Shown here in pieces: positions 14,250 through 22,235 of a stretch of DNA of 26,730 nucleotides; positions within the stretch are counted from its first letter, which is position 1; the number at the start of each line of letters is the position of its first letter. Below the pieces are notes generated by a model. The model saw only the letters and a program-made list of their open reading frames with translations. It searched no databases and had not been told where the DNA came from. A program made the translations under genes and the position numbers. Source of the stretch: CALWRM01 sp050309765 (GTDB lineage Bacteria > Bacillota > Clostridia > Christensenellales > UBA1750); the NCBI GenBank assembly GCA_050309765.1, contig JBNRMU010000006.1, forward strand, positions 1-26,730, given 5' to 3'.

Positions 14250-15182
14250 TTATTCGTCAAACAGAGTGGTGGAATAGTATCTTTCGCCCGTATCCGGCAA
14301 AATGGTGACAACGGTCTTGCCGGGGCCGAGCTTTTTGGCCAGTTTCAGCGCGGCGGCCACGTTTGTACCGCTGGAGATGCCGCAGACAAGACCCTCCTCG
14401 CGGGCCAGGCGGCGCGAGGTCTCGATGGCTTCCTCGTCCGTGACCACGTAGATATGGTCGTAGATTTGGCGGTTGAGGATGTCCGGAATGATGCCGTCGC
14501 CGATGCCCATCTGCAGGTGCGTGCCGATGTTTCCGCCGGCGAGGATGGCGGCGTTTTTCGGCTCTATGGCCCAGATTTCGATGTCCGGATACTGGTCTTT
14601 GAGCACCTCGCCGATACCGGTGATGGTACCGCCGGTGCCGATGCCGCTGCAAAAGCCGTGGATGGGCCCGGCCACCTGGGCCATGATCTCCAGCGCGGTG
14701 TGCTTTTTATGCGCAAGCACGTTCTGCGGGTTGGAGAACTGCTGCGGTACGAAGACGTTCTTGTCGCTCTCCTGCATGCGCAGGGCGGTCTTTAAGCATT
14801 CGTCAATGCATTTGCCGATGTCGCCGTCGTCATGGATGAGCCTGACCTCCGCGCCGTAGTGGCGCATCAGCTTTTGGCGCTCTTCGCTGACGGAATCGGG
14901 CATGAGGATGATGGTCTTATAGCCCTTGACCGCGCCGACCAGGGCCAGACCTATGCCCTGGTTGCCGCTGGTGGGCTCCACGATCACGCTGGTGCCGGGA
15001 TGGATGCGGCCTTCCTTTTCCGCCTGTTCGATCATGTTAAGGGCCGTTCTGGTCTTGATGGAGCCGCCCACATTCAGAGCCTCCATCTTCACCAGCACCT
15101 CGGCGCTGCCGCTTTCCGGCATTTTGTTCAGCCGTATCATCGGCGTGTTGCCGACGGCGTCCAGTATATTGCTGAAAACCAT
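14250..15182 (-). CDS. cysK: Cysteine synthase-like PLP enzyme (O-acetylserine sulfhydrylase family)
   Basis: A 310-residue fold-type II PLP enzyme. By family it makes cysteine from O-acetylserine and sulfide. The PLP lysine is K43 in GGSIKTRTAL, the phosphate loop is GTGGT (182-186), and the N-terminal ILDAVGNTPMIRL and C-terminal GISSGTNVAAAL / ILPDTGERYYST match CysK closely. Two active-site positions are unusual: the residue after PLP-Lys is Thr rather than Asp (canonical VKDR), and the substrate loop reads TSGNQG (71-76) rather than TSGNTG. It may therefore use another nucleophile or a modified serine. ATG 15182 has a GGGGGG site about ten bases upstream. It lies downstream of the APH-like kinase in the same direction with a possible own promoter. 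Confidence 0.88.
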   Translation of the reverse strand: MVFSNILDAVGNTPMIRLNKMPESGSAEVLVKMEALNVGGSIKTRTALNMIEQAEKEGRIHPGTSVIVEPTSGNQGIGLALVGAVKGYKTIILMPDSVSEERQKLMRHYGAEVRLIHDDGDIGKCIDECLKTALRMQESDKNVFVPQQFSNPQNVLAHKKHTALEIMAQVAGPIHGFCSGIGTGGTITGIGEVLKDQYPDIEIWAIEPKNAAILAGGNIGTHLQMGIGDGIIPDILNRQIYDHIYVVTDEEAIETSRRLAREEGLVCGISSGTNVAAALKLAKKLGPGKTVVTILPDTGERYYSTTLFDE

Positions 15183-15244
15183 GCGAAAAAATCCCCCCAA
15201 TTTAAACGATATGGGAACGGCGAGCAAAATGCACCGCTCCTGTT

Positions 15245-15275
15245 TTTATAAACGCAGGTGTTTTTATGTCTTCAA
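15245..15275 (-). promoter_or_regulatory. Candidate promoter of the cysK-like gene
   Basis: Minus strand TTGAAG (15275-15270), 19-base spacer, TATAAA (15250-15245). It overlaps the end of the upstream kinase gene. The long spacer lowers confidence. Confidence 0.35.
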
Positions 15276-16298
15276 TGCGGTCAGGCGCAGGGAAATTTCC
15301 TCACATTCTTTGAACAGCTGTCGAAAGATGTCCGTTCGCCAAAAGGCAAAGTCCAGCAGGCTTTCCCTGTTTGCGCTGTTTTTGATCAGGTATTCCCGGT
15401 AACCGTATTTGCTGCGCGCCAGTTGGAACAGATATACATAGGGCATGGCGGCAAGGTCGCGTTTTGTCAGCGGCGCGCATTGCAGATAGGCGGCCACATA
15501 ATCGCAAAGGCCGTCAATGTCAAAGGCGGCACCGTCTTTGCAGGCAAGGCTCGACTGCACATAGCAGCGCATGATCTCCCAGACGAGGGGCAGCGTTCCG
15601 GCGGAGGAAAAGTCGATGATGGCGTTAATATGTTCCTTCCCGCAGACGAATTGCAGGGCATTATAGTCGCCATGCGTCGCGCCGTAAGTGATGCCGCTAA
15701 AATATTTTTTGAAGTCTGCAACCGAAAAGCAAAGCTCTTTTTTGCAGAGCAAATCGTGCCGGATGCGCTCACAATGGGGATCGTCCGGGTTCTTAGACAG
15801 GACAAAAAGCAACTCGTCGTACTGCCGGGCGGCCTCCTGCGGCGAAAACGCCGCGACCCAGCGGGAATCCATCTCGAGGGGCAAAGCATACCCGTTTAAA
15901 AGAACATGTAGCTGACCAAGCCGCTTGGCCGAGTCCAGCAAAAGGGCGGGAGGCAAGGCTTCCTGTGTATAGGTTTTTCCCTCGATCCAGCTTTGCAGTG
16001 TGATAAAGCGATCGTTTATGCGCAAAAAGCGCGCGCCATTCCTGGCCGGAAGGATGGCGGCCGTGGGAAAACCGTGCCCAACAAGATAGGAAACGAGCTG
16101 CGTTTCCCTTTGCAGGTCGTCCTGCGTAAAGCTGCTTTGGTATTCCTTCAGAAAATACCTGTCCTTGCCGCAAAAAACGCAGTAGCAATTCGCGGAGCCG
16201 TGCGCAAGGGGAAGCGCTTTTAATAGAGAAAGGCCGTAATGCTCCGCCAGCAGAGCACGGATCGTGTCCGTAGACAGCGTGGATTTTTCCAGCGGCAT
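15264..16298 (-). CDS. APH/choline-kinase-fold phosphotransferase
   Basis: A 344-residue protein-kinase-like (APH superfamily, CotS/choline kinase side) enzyme. A candidate ATP lysine is K51 (RYFLKEY) with a following acidic helix (DDLQRETQLVSYL). The Brenner-type catalytic loop is H209-G-D-Y-N213 (THGDYNALQF), and the metal-binding aspartate is D229 in IIDFSSAG. The catalytic set is intact, so it is probably an active kinase of a small alcohol or amine. Substrate is unknown, and I see no specific reason to call it a resistance gene. Four in-frame ATGs exist; ATG 16298 (MPLEKST) has GGAGG nine bases upstream, whereas the one two codons earlier is too close. HAD hydrolase lies 66 bases upstream and the cysK-like gene downstream. 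Confidence 0.85.
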   Translation of the reverse strand: MPLEKSTLSTDTIRALLAEHYGLSLLKALPLAHGSANCYCVFCGKDRYFLKEYQSSFTQDDLQRETQLVSYLVGHGFPTAAILPARNGARFLRINDRFITLQSWIEGKTYTQEALPPALLLDSAKRLGQLHVLLNGYALPLEMDSRWVAAFSPQEAARQYDELLFVLSKNPDDPHCERIRHDLLCKKELCFSVADFKKYFSGITYGATHGDYNALQFVCGKEHINAIIDFSSAGTLPLVWEIMRCYVQSSLACKDGAAFDIDGLCDYVAAYLQCAPLTKRDLAAMPYVYLFQLARSKYGYREYLIKNSANRESLLDFAFWRTDIFRQLFKECEEISLRLTALKT

Positions 16299-16364
16299 CT
16301 GCATTTTCCTCCCGCACATCGCTTCAAGATACATTTATGCAAAAACAAACCTTTTTGCCAAACC

Positions 16365-17003
16365 TTAAAGGAATAGCGGCAAAAGCCCGCACAGCCCGTC
16401 CACCGCATGGTCGGGCGTGTCCGCCGGCGACAGCGGCGTCTGCAGGGCGCCGAAGCCCTGTCGGATCCAGACCGTCTGCAGGCCCAGAGCTTTGGCGGGC
16501 GCGATGTCGTTGTCCAGCCGGTCGCCGATCATGACCGCCTCATCAGGCGCACAGCCGGCAAGCCTTAACGCGTGGACGAAGAGGGCAGAGTCAGGCTTTT
16601 GAACGCCAGCATCCCAGGAGGAAACCACATAGGCAAAATGCTCCAGGATGCCAAAGCGATCAAGGCGCTCTCTTAAGCCGTCCGTCTGGTTGGCGATCAC
16701 GCCCAGGCGGTATTGCCCGGCCAGCGCAGCCAACACCCGCGGCGCCTGCGGATAGAGCGTTTCCAACTCATGCCGATAGGGTGCCATGCAGCGTAGGCCG
16801 TATTTTTGCACCACGGTCTTGAACTGAGGCAAACGGGCACGGGAAGCGTTTTCGATCTCGTGATAGATGCCTTCGGCACGAAGGCCCAGGCGCCTGGCCT
16901 CCTCCGTTGCCGCCTGTTCCGCACAGCGCCGCTGCCAGACCGCGGTTTCGTCCACGAGGGTGAAGCCTACGTCGAAAAACAAAACCTTTGGCCGTGGCGT
17001 CAT
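16365..17003 (-). CDS. HAD-superfamily hydrolase (HAD-IA type), atypical motif I
   Basis: A 212-residue haloacid-dehalogenase-like protein. Motif I is FFDVGFTLVD with the nucleophile at D11, motif II is VIANQTD, motif III is the lysine in VQKPDSALF, and motif IV is IGDRLDNDI. The helical cap lies at about residues 20-90. The second motif-I aspartate, normally the general acid/base (DxD), is Gly here (DVG), as in some HAD groups that are weak phosphatases or act on other substrates. ATG 17003 is preferred because of AAAGGAG upstream; the longer frame to 17078 has no ribosome site. It seems to head the HAD, kinase, cysK-like row. Confidence 0.87.
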   Translation of the reverse strand: MTPRPKVLFFDVGFTLVDETAVWQRRCAEQAATEEARRLGLRAEGIYHEIENASRARLPQFKTVVQKYGLRCMAPYRHELETLYPQAPRVLAALAGQYRLGVIANQTDGLRERLDRFGILEHFAYVVSSWDAGVQKPDSALFVHALRLAGCAPDEAVMIGDRLDNDIAPAKALGLQTVWIRQGFGALQTPLSPADTPDHAVDGLCGLLPLFL

Positions 17004-17091
17004 GGAACCGCGCGCTCCTTTCGTTAAATGCGGGAAGGGCAGGCGAAACCGGCAGTAAACACTCTTTTGCGTTCCCATATATATTAATAAA

Positions 17092-17097
17092 AGTATA
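17092..17097 (-). promoter_or_regulatory. Possible -10 element for the HAD hydrolase gene
   Basis: Minus-strand TATACT in an AT-rich stretch of the 158-base gap between the HAD gene and the ABC exporter gene. No good -35 is seen at normal spacing. An imperfect dyad centred on TCACGTGA (about 17131-17138) lies upstream. Confidence 0.3.
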
Positions 17098-17161
17098 GTA
17101 GCACGGTTTGCAGCGGATTTGCGTTAAATTCACGTGATTTGAAAAAAATATCCCCGCTATG

Positions 17162-18991
17162 CTACGCCAGCTCGTCCGCGCGCTTGAACTGGGTCTCGTA
17201 CAGCTCGGTGTACACGCCGCCCAGGGCCACCAGGTCGCGGTGCTGGCCGTGCTCGACGATTCTTCCATCCTTGAGCACGTAAATCTCGTCTGCGGCAAGG
17301 ATGGTCGAAAGCCGATGGGCGATGAGGATGCTCGTCCTTTCACGGATGATGGGGTCGATGGCCTCCTGAATCTTGCTCTCGGAAATGGAATCCAGGGCCG
17401 AGGTCGCCTCGTCGAAGATGAGCAGCGCGGGGTTTTTCAGCAGCACGCGGGCGATGGACAGACGCTGCTTTTCGCCGCCGGAAAGCTTCAGGCCCCGGTT
17501 GCCCACCATGGTATCGAAGCCCTGCTCCTGCGAGGAGATAAAGTCATAGATGTTGGCCTTTTTGCAGGCCTCGATCAGCTCGTCCTGTGTGGCGTCGGGC
17601 TTGGCATACAAAAGGTTGTCGCGTATGCTGCCGTTGAACAGATAGGTTTCCTGCGAGACCACGCCCACGTTTTTGCGCAAGAATTCCAGGTCCAGATCGC
17701 GCACGTCCACGCCGTCGAACAGCACCGCGCCGCCGATCACGTCGTACAGGCGGGGGATGAGGTTGATGATGGTGCTCTTGCCAGAGCCCGAAGGCCCGAC
17801 GATGGCCATGCTGTGCCCGCTTTTAAGCGTAAAGCTGATGTCTTTGAGTATCTGCCGGTCCGGCTCATAGGCAAAGTCCACATGGCTGAACTCCACCTGC
17901 CCCGATGCATGGGAAGGCACGACCGGGTTTGGCGGGCTTTCGATCTCGACCTTCATGTCGAAGTAGTCGAACACGCGGGAGAACAGCGCCATGGAGCGCA
18001 TCCAGTCCACCTGGATGTTTAAAAGGGAATTGACCGGCATATAGGTCTTGCCAAGCAATGCCACCAGCACGGTGATATCGCCCACGCTGAGGCTGCTGTC
18101 GTACTTCATGATGAGGATGCCGCCGGCAAGGTACAAAAGCATGGGGCCGATGCTGGTCAGGGTGTTGAGCAGCATGAAGAACCAGCGGCCGGCCATGCGC
18201 TCGCGGATGTTCAGCTGGATCATGCGGCGGTTGACCTTTTCGTAGCGCTCGTATTCCTGCTGCTCCTTATTGAAGAGCTTGACCAGCAGCTGCCCGCTGA
18301 CGGACAGGGTTTCGTTCAGGATGCCGTTGACCTCGTCGTTGCACTCCTGCGATTCGCGCGTGAGCGTCCAGCGCGTCTTGCCCGCCCTGCGCGTGGGCAG
18401 AACGAACAGCGGGATTACCAATATGCCGAGCAAAGCCAGGATCCAGTTTTTCTGGAACATGGCCACCAGGGCAAAGACGAGCGTGATGGAGTTGGAAAGG
18501 ATGCTGCGGAAGGTGTTGGTGATCACCGATTCCACACCGTAGATGTCGCTGGTCATGCGGGTGATGATGTCGCCCTGGTTGTTGGTGGTGAAAAAGCGCT
18601 GCGACATCTTTTGCAGGTGGCGGAACATCTGGTTGCGCATATCAAAGGTGATGTGCTGCGAGATCCAGGTGTTGATATAGCTCTCCGCCACGCCGATCAG
18701 GTTGGCGCCCAACGTGACCGCAAACGATGCCGCGATGAAAAACACCAGGCGGTTAAAGTCGCGGCCGATCAGGCCCTCGTCGATGATCTTGCCGGTCAAA
18801 ATCGACGGCAACAGGTTGAAGATCGATGAGACCGCGATGCACAAAAGCACCAGAACAAACTGTTTCCAGTACGGCTTTAGGGAGGAGAAGACCCGCTTTA
18901 AAAGCTGCCCCGTGATCTTGGGCTGCGCGGCCTTTTCTTCCTCGGTCATGTAGTGTCCCCCGGGACCGCCCATGCGTCCTCCTGGCGGCAT
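17162..18991 (-). CDS. ABC exporter half-transporter (MsbA/MdlB type)
   Basis: A 609-residue fused permease-ATPase that normally works as a dimer to export drugs, lipids or peptides. The membrane domain spans about residues 35-340 with six helices. The nucleotide-binding domain follows with Walker A GPSGSGKST (399-407), Q-loop VSQETYLF, signature LSGGEKQRLSIARV (503-), Walker B LLIFDEATSALD (D527, E528) and the H-loop in IAHRLST. All catalytic residues are intact. The N-terminus is Gly/Pro/Met-rich (MPPGGRMGGPGGHYM), as in many clostridial exporters. ATG 18991 has AAGGGGG upstream. It lies 38 bases after the glycosylase pseudogene and is probably part of the BlaI-controlled unit. Substrate unknown; a drug-efflux role is inferred from context. 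Confidence 0.94.
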   Translation of the reverse strand: MPPGGRMGGPGGHYMTEEEKAAQPKITGQLLKRVFSSLKPYWKQFVLVLLCIAVSSIFNLLPSILTGKIIDEGLIGRDFNRLVFFIAASFAVTLGANLIGVAESYINTWISQHITFDMRNQMFRHLQKMSQRFFTTNNQGDIITRMTSDIYGVESVITNTFRSILSNSITLVFALVAMFQKNWILALLGILVIPLFVLPTRRAGKTRWTLTRESQECNDEVNGILNETLSVSGQLLVKLFNKEQQEYERYEKVNRRMIQLNIRERMAGRWFFMLLNTLTSIGPMLLYLAGGILIMKYDSSLSVGDITVLVALLGKTYMPVNSLLNIQVDWMRSMALFSRVFDYFDMKVEIESPPNPVVPSHASGQVEFSHVDFAYEPDRQILKDISFTLKSGHSMAIVGPSGSGKSTIINLIPRLYDVIGGAVLFDGVDVRDLDLEFLRKNVGVVSQETYLFNGSIRDNLLYAKPDATQDELIEACKKANIYDFISSQEQGFDTMVGNRGLKLSGGEKQRLSIARVLLKNPALLIFDEATSALDSISESKIQEAIDPIIRERTSILIAHRLSTILAADEIYVLKDGRIVEHGQHRDLVALGGVYTELYETQFKRADELA

Positions 18992-19029
18992 AATGAATCC
19001 CCCTTATATCTTTTTATTCTTTATTCTGA

Positions 19030-20225
19030 TCAAAGATAGACGACTTCGCTGCAACCATTGAATTTTGCCAGCCTTTGCACGCTGCGCGCAAGGGCGGCCG
19101 CCATCTTTTTGGTTTTGCGCACCCCATCCTCGTACCAGATGTTTTTAACGGTCAAAACGCCAGCCTTGGCATCTGCGATTGCCTCGATGCGGCCGATGAA
19201 ATCCTCGCCGTACAGCATGGGCAGCACATAGTGGCCGTATTTGCGCTTCTCAGGCGGGGTGTAGATCTCCCACGAGTAATGATAGCCCCACAGCGCCTCG
19301 ATCAGCTTCCGATCCCAGAGAAAGGGATCGAGGGGCGCAAGAAATTCGAGCCTGGGCGCAAGGTCGACGGCGTCGTTCAGCACCGCCTCCAGCAGGGGCA
19401 GATCGTCCGGCAGCAGATACAGCAAAAAGCGCATTCCTTCTACCTGCACGCAGAGCAGCTTTTCCGTTTTAGCGAGTGCCTCAAAGGCCTCGCTGCGCTG
19501 CTGCGTCGTCATCTCTATGCCAAGAAACGCGTCCGAGCGGCGGTCCCACAGGAGCCCCACCGCCCCCACGCGGCGCAGGATGCGCCAGTGAAGAAAGCTC
19601 TGCGCGTCCGCACAGGGGTTGGGTGCAGTCAATAGCGCCTTGGGAAGCTGCGTTTCGGCCAGGTCGTAGAACTTGCGCGAACCGTTCTTGTGGTGGATCA
19701 CCAGCACGCCGTCCGCGTATAGTTGCTCCAGCACCGAGCGTGCGGCCGGCGACTGACCGTGCCAGTTGCCGCTCCAGTGCATGGAGGAGTGCCAGAACAG
19801 CTTGCCATCGATGGGCAGGGTATCGCTGCTCACCGGGCCGCGGCGACGGATGTACGCGATCGCCTGCGCAGAGAGCTCCGGTATCTGCGCAAAGCTTTGC
19901 CCCAGGGTGCGGCTGCGCTCGCGGTGGACGAAAAATAGGGCCAATCCTCGACCGGCCAGATGGAAAGCTCCTTGTCGCTGTAGTCGATCAGGGCACGATC
20001 CTTGTACAAAAGAGTATAGAGCTGCTTTTTCGTGAAGCCCTTCACGCGCGATTGCAGGGTGAGCTCCGCGTTTTTGCCGCACACATCCACCGGGTCGAAC
20101 TGGATGCAGCCGGCCTGGCGCACATACTCCAACGCGCCCTGCTTACCGATGAAGCGGTGCTTGCCGATGAGCCCCTGCTTTGCCAGCAGGAACTGGCGGG
20201 CCTGAAGCTTGCTGATGGTTCGCAT
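19030..20225 (-). pseudogene. AlkZ/YcaQ-type winged-helix DNA glycosylase, frameshifted
   Basis: The full gene would encode about 398 residues of the HTH_42 (DUF1006) family, whose members AlkZ and YcaQ excise alkylated or interstrand-crosslinked bases. The N-terminal part (20225 to about 19931) reads MRTISKLQARQFLL..., with QFDPVDVCGKNAELTLQSRV containing a Q-F-D triad like the catalytic QxD of YcaQ, and SIWPVEDWPYF. The C-terminal part continues in another frame from VHRERSRTLGQ through ELSAQAIAYIRRRGPVSSDTLPIDGK, HHKNGSRKFYDLAE and LLWDRRSDAFLGIE to the stop at 19030. The frame changes at the run of five A (19931-19935; T on the coding strand); one extra base would restore PYFFVHRERS. Both halves are otherwise well conserved, so this is a recent mutation, a phase-variable tract or a sequencing error. 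A good AAGGAG site precedes the ATG. Confidence 0.88.
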
Positions 20226-20258
20226 AAAAAGCGGCTCCTTGTGTTTTTGTTCGGGTGG

Positions 20259-21698
20259 TTATTGGGCGTTTGGCGACAGCTGACCCAGGTATTTGGGCAG
20301 ATCGTTTGACTCCAGGCCGAACAGGGCGTAAAAGGCGGAATTATCGCTGTGCCGCGGCCCGAATTTGAAGTACATTTTGTCCGAAATGTATACGCTGCAG
20401 GAGTCCTCTGCGGGCAGTACCATCCCTACCGCGCCGTCTGCGCGGTATAGATACAGCACGCTGTGAAAGGGGCAACCGGTGCCGCCTTTGATGGAGTCGG
20501 TTTGGCCAAGCAGCGCCTCCAGGGTGGAAAGTTCGTTTGCAGAATCGATCGCAAATCGCTGACCATCCCACCAGACAAGCTCCGCCTGTACAAGGTCGTG
20601 CATGTCCTCCGGAGCAAACCAGTCGGCCTGCGGCTCGTTCGGCTTGGTTTCCGGTTCGTCCGGAATGACTTCCGTCACCATGGCCGACGAAACATCTTCG
20701 GTGGCTGTGCTAAGTATCGGTGGTTCGACAGTGCTTTCTTGGCCGATTTCGTGCGGCGCGATAGTTACTTTCGTAGAATTGGGTGGGTTTGTCATAAAGC
20801 AGACGGCGACTGCGGCGCAGAGGATGACAGCCAACAGGCTGAACAACCAGACAGGTTTTTTATAGCGCAGGATGTTTCGGATCCTTTCCCGTACGCCAAC
20901 TCTGCCGAAGGATAGGGGATGGGGCGTAGACAATCCGCCGTGCAGGCTCAGATTCAGCAGCGCCTGCGAATAATCGGCCCGTTGGCGACTGCTCATCGAT
21001 TGGATGACTTTTTCGTCGCAGGCAAGCTCTATATCCCGTCCCAGCAGGACATAGGCCAGCCAAACCAGGGGGTTGAACCAGTGCAGCGCAAGCAAAACAA
21101 AGCCCATCAGCTTATACCAATGGTCGCCGCGGGCAAGATGCGCCCGCTCGTGGGCTAAAACGTGGGCAAGCTCCCGTCCGTTCAGACTGTAGGGCAAGTA
21201 GATCTTTGGCCGCAGAAGGCCAAAGGCAAACGCCTGGGAAAGCCCTTTGCAAACATAAATGTTTTCTGTTGCGTGCTGGGCAACGGAAATGCGCCTGCGC
21301 AGTCGGAGCAGACTTATGCCCGCATACAAAAGCATGACCGCCATACCCACGATCCAGACGAGGGTTAGGACCTGCAGTGAAGAGAAATCCCTTTCCGGCA
21401 TAGAAGACGATACATTTATCATACCAGAGTTTGCCGTATTGTTTAATATCTGAGCGGCACCATCGGCAAAAAAAGATGGATTGGCCAGCGGCGTAAGGAG
21501 TGTTTGCGTGCGCGGCTGCAGGCTGAGCGGGCTTTGCAGGGCGATGGGCAGCACCAGACGCAATCCGGCCAGCCCCCACAGCAGTATCCGCGGCCACTTG
21601 GGCATTCGAACAAGGAGCAGGCGCAGCACAACGATCACCGCAATCAGCCAGCTGGCGGCAAGACTCTGGCGCAGTACGGATAAAAACAAGCTGCTCAT
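20259..21698 (-). CDS. M56-family (BlaR1/MecR1-like) membrane sensor metalloprotease
   Basis: A 479-residue integral membrane protein. N-terminal helices at about residues 8-30, 37-55 and 108-130 precede a cytoplasmic zinc protease domain with H183-E184-x2-H187 (LAHERAHLARGD) and the third ligand E224 in ELACDEK. A final helix at about 283-302 leads to an exported C-terminal region of roughly 175 residues (VTIAPHEIGQ to PKYLGQLSPNAQ). That region is not a penicillin-binding domain: no SxxK/SxN/KTG set is visible, so beta-lactam sensing is unlikely. Family members are triggered outside and cause cleavage of a BlaI repressor. The start overlaps blaI by 4 bases (ATGA). It is the sensor partner of that repressor. 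Confidence 0.92.
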   Translation of the reverse strand: MSSLFLSVLRQSLAASWLIAVIVVLRLLLVRMPKWPRILLWGLAGLRLVLPIALQSPLSLQPRTQTLLTPLANPSFFADGAAQILNNTANSGMINVSSSMPERDFSSLQVLTLVWIVGMAVMLLYAGISLLRLRRRISVAQHATENIYVCKGLSQAFAFGLLRPKIYLPYSLNGRELAHVLAHERAHLARGDHWYKLMGFVLLALHWFNPLVWLAYVLLGRDIELACDEKVIQSMSSRQRADYSQALLNLSLHGGLSTPHPLSFGRVGVRERIRNILRYKKPVWLFSLLAVILCAAVAVCFMTNPPNSTKVTIAPHEIGQESTVEPPILSTATEDVSSAMVTEVIPDEPETKPNEPQADWFAPEDMHDLVQAELVWWDGQRFAIDSANELSTLEALLGQTDSIKGGTGCPFHSVLYLYRADGAVGMVLPAEDSCSVYISDKMYFKFGPRHSDNSAFYALFGLESNDLPKYLGQLSPNAQ

Positions 21699-22069
21699 TT
21701 GTCATCTTCCTCCCGATAACGATCGATCATTTTTTGCAATTCGTCGATTTGTACGCGAGTCAGTCGCTGATGTTTGGTGAATGCAGCTACAAAGGCGGGC
21801 AAGGAACCGTCAAAGCGCGTTTTGACCAGCGCATCGATTTCAAAGGCCTGCACCTGCTCCTTGGAAATAAGGGCGGTAACAAGGCTGTTTTCACACTTTA
21901 CAACACCGCGTTCCGAAAGCCGTTTGATGACCGTATACGTGGTGGTACGCTGCCAGTTAAGGCGCTGCTTGCAAAGACGCACGAGTTCGGTGGTCGTGAT
22001 CGGTTCCGTTTCCCACAGGATCAGGCAAAAGCGATATTCGCTTTCAAAAATCTTTGGAATTTGAGACAT
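21695..22069 (-). CDS. BlaI/MecI-family transcriptional repressor
   Basis: A 124-residue winged-helix repressor. The family layout is complete: SEYRFCLILWETEPITTTELVRL, then the recognition helix region NWQRTTTYTVIKRLSERGVV, a wing, and the dimerising C-terminal helices (FDGSLPAFVAAFTKHQRLT, IDELQKMIDRYREEDD). BlaI proteins bind dyads as dimers and are cleaved when the partner M56 protease senses its signal. ATG 22069 follows AGGAGG at about ten bases; a longer frame to 22105 starts without a site. The promoter upstream has two similar dyads, so autoregulation of the whole downstream unit (M56, glycosylase, exporter) is likely. Confidence 0.94.
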   Translation of the reverse strand: MSQIPKIFESEYRFCLILWETEPITTTELVRLCKQRLNWQRTTTYTVIKRLSERGVVKCENSLVTALISKEQVQAFEIDALVKTRFDGSLPAFVAAFTKHQRLTRVQIDELQKMIDRYREEDDK

Positions 22070-22086
22070 TGCAGATCGACCTCCTA

Positions 22087-22104
22087 TGTCTAAGCTGATA
22101 GACA
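22087..22104 (-). promoter_or_regulatory. BlaI-type operator 1 (downstream of +1)
   Basis: Perfect dyad TGTCTA-N6-TAGACA, 18 bases, between the predicted transcription start and the blaI ribosome site. Same half-site and spacing as the dyad at 22110-22127; the centres are 23 bases apart. Confidence 0.75.
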
Positions 22105-22109
22105 AGGAA

Positions 22110-22138
22110 AGTCTATTCTGTTAGACAACATTTGTCAA
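22110..22138 (-). promoter_or_regulatory. Promoter of the blaI unit with operator 2
   Basis: Minus-strand consensus -35 TTGACA (22138-22133), 17-base spacer, -10 TAGACT (22115-22110). The spacer and -10 contain the dyad TGTCTA-N6-TAGACT (22127-22110), one base short of perfect symmetry, so a repressor there would exclude RNA polymerase. Confidence 0.8.
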
Positions 22139-22159
22139 TGGGTTCACTCCTGTGTTTGC

Positions 22160-22203
22160 AAAATAGAAACAGCCGCCCGCAAAATCTTTCTTTGCAGGCG
22201 GCC
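22160..22203 (-). terminator. Terminator after the GH140-like gene
   Basis: On the minus strand GCCGCCTGCAAA pairs with TTTGCGGGCGGC (one mismatch/shift) around a short loop, 22203 to 22172, followed by TGTTTCTATTTT. It lies just upstream of the blaI promoter and insulates that unit. Confidence 0.75.
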
Positions 22204-22235
22204 GCCTGAATCGTTTTCAAAGGTCGAGGTTCGGG

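Noticed and set aside
15264..16298. Aminoglycoside resistance phosphotransferase
   Set aside because: The fold and catalytic loop fit the broad APH/CotS/choline-kinase superfamily; nothing specific to aminoglycoside binding and no resistance or mobile context.
20259..22069. A beta-lactam resistance locus (blaI/blaR1 with beta-lactamase)
   Set aside because: The M56 protein lacks a penicillin-binding sensor domain and no beta-lactamase or PBP2a gene is in the unit.
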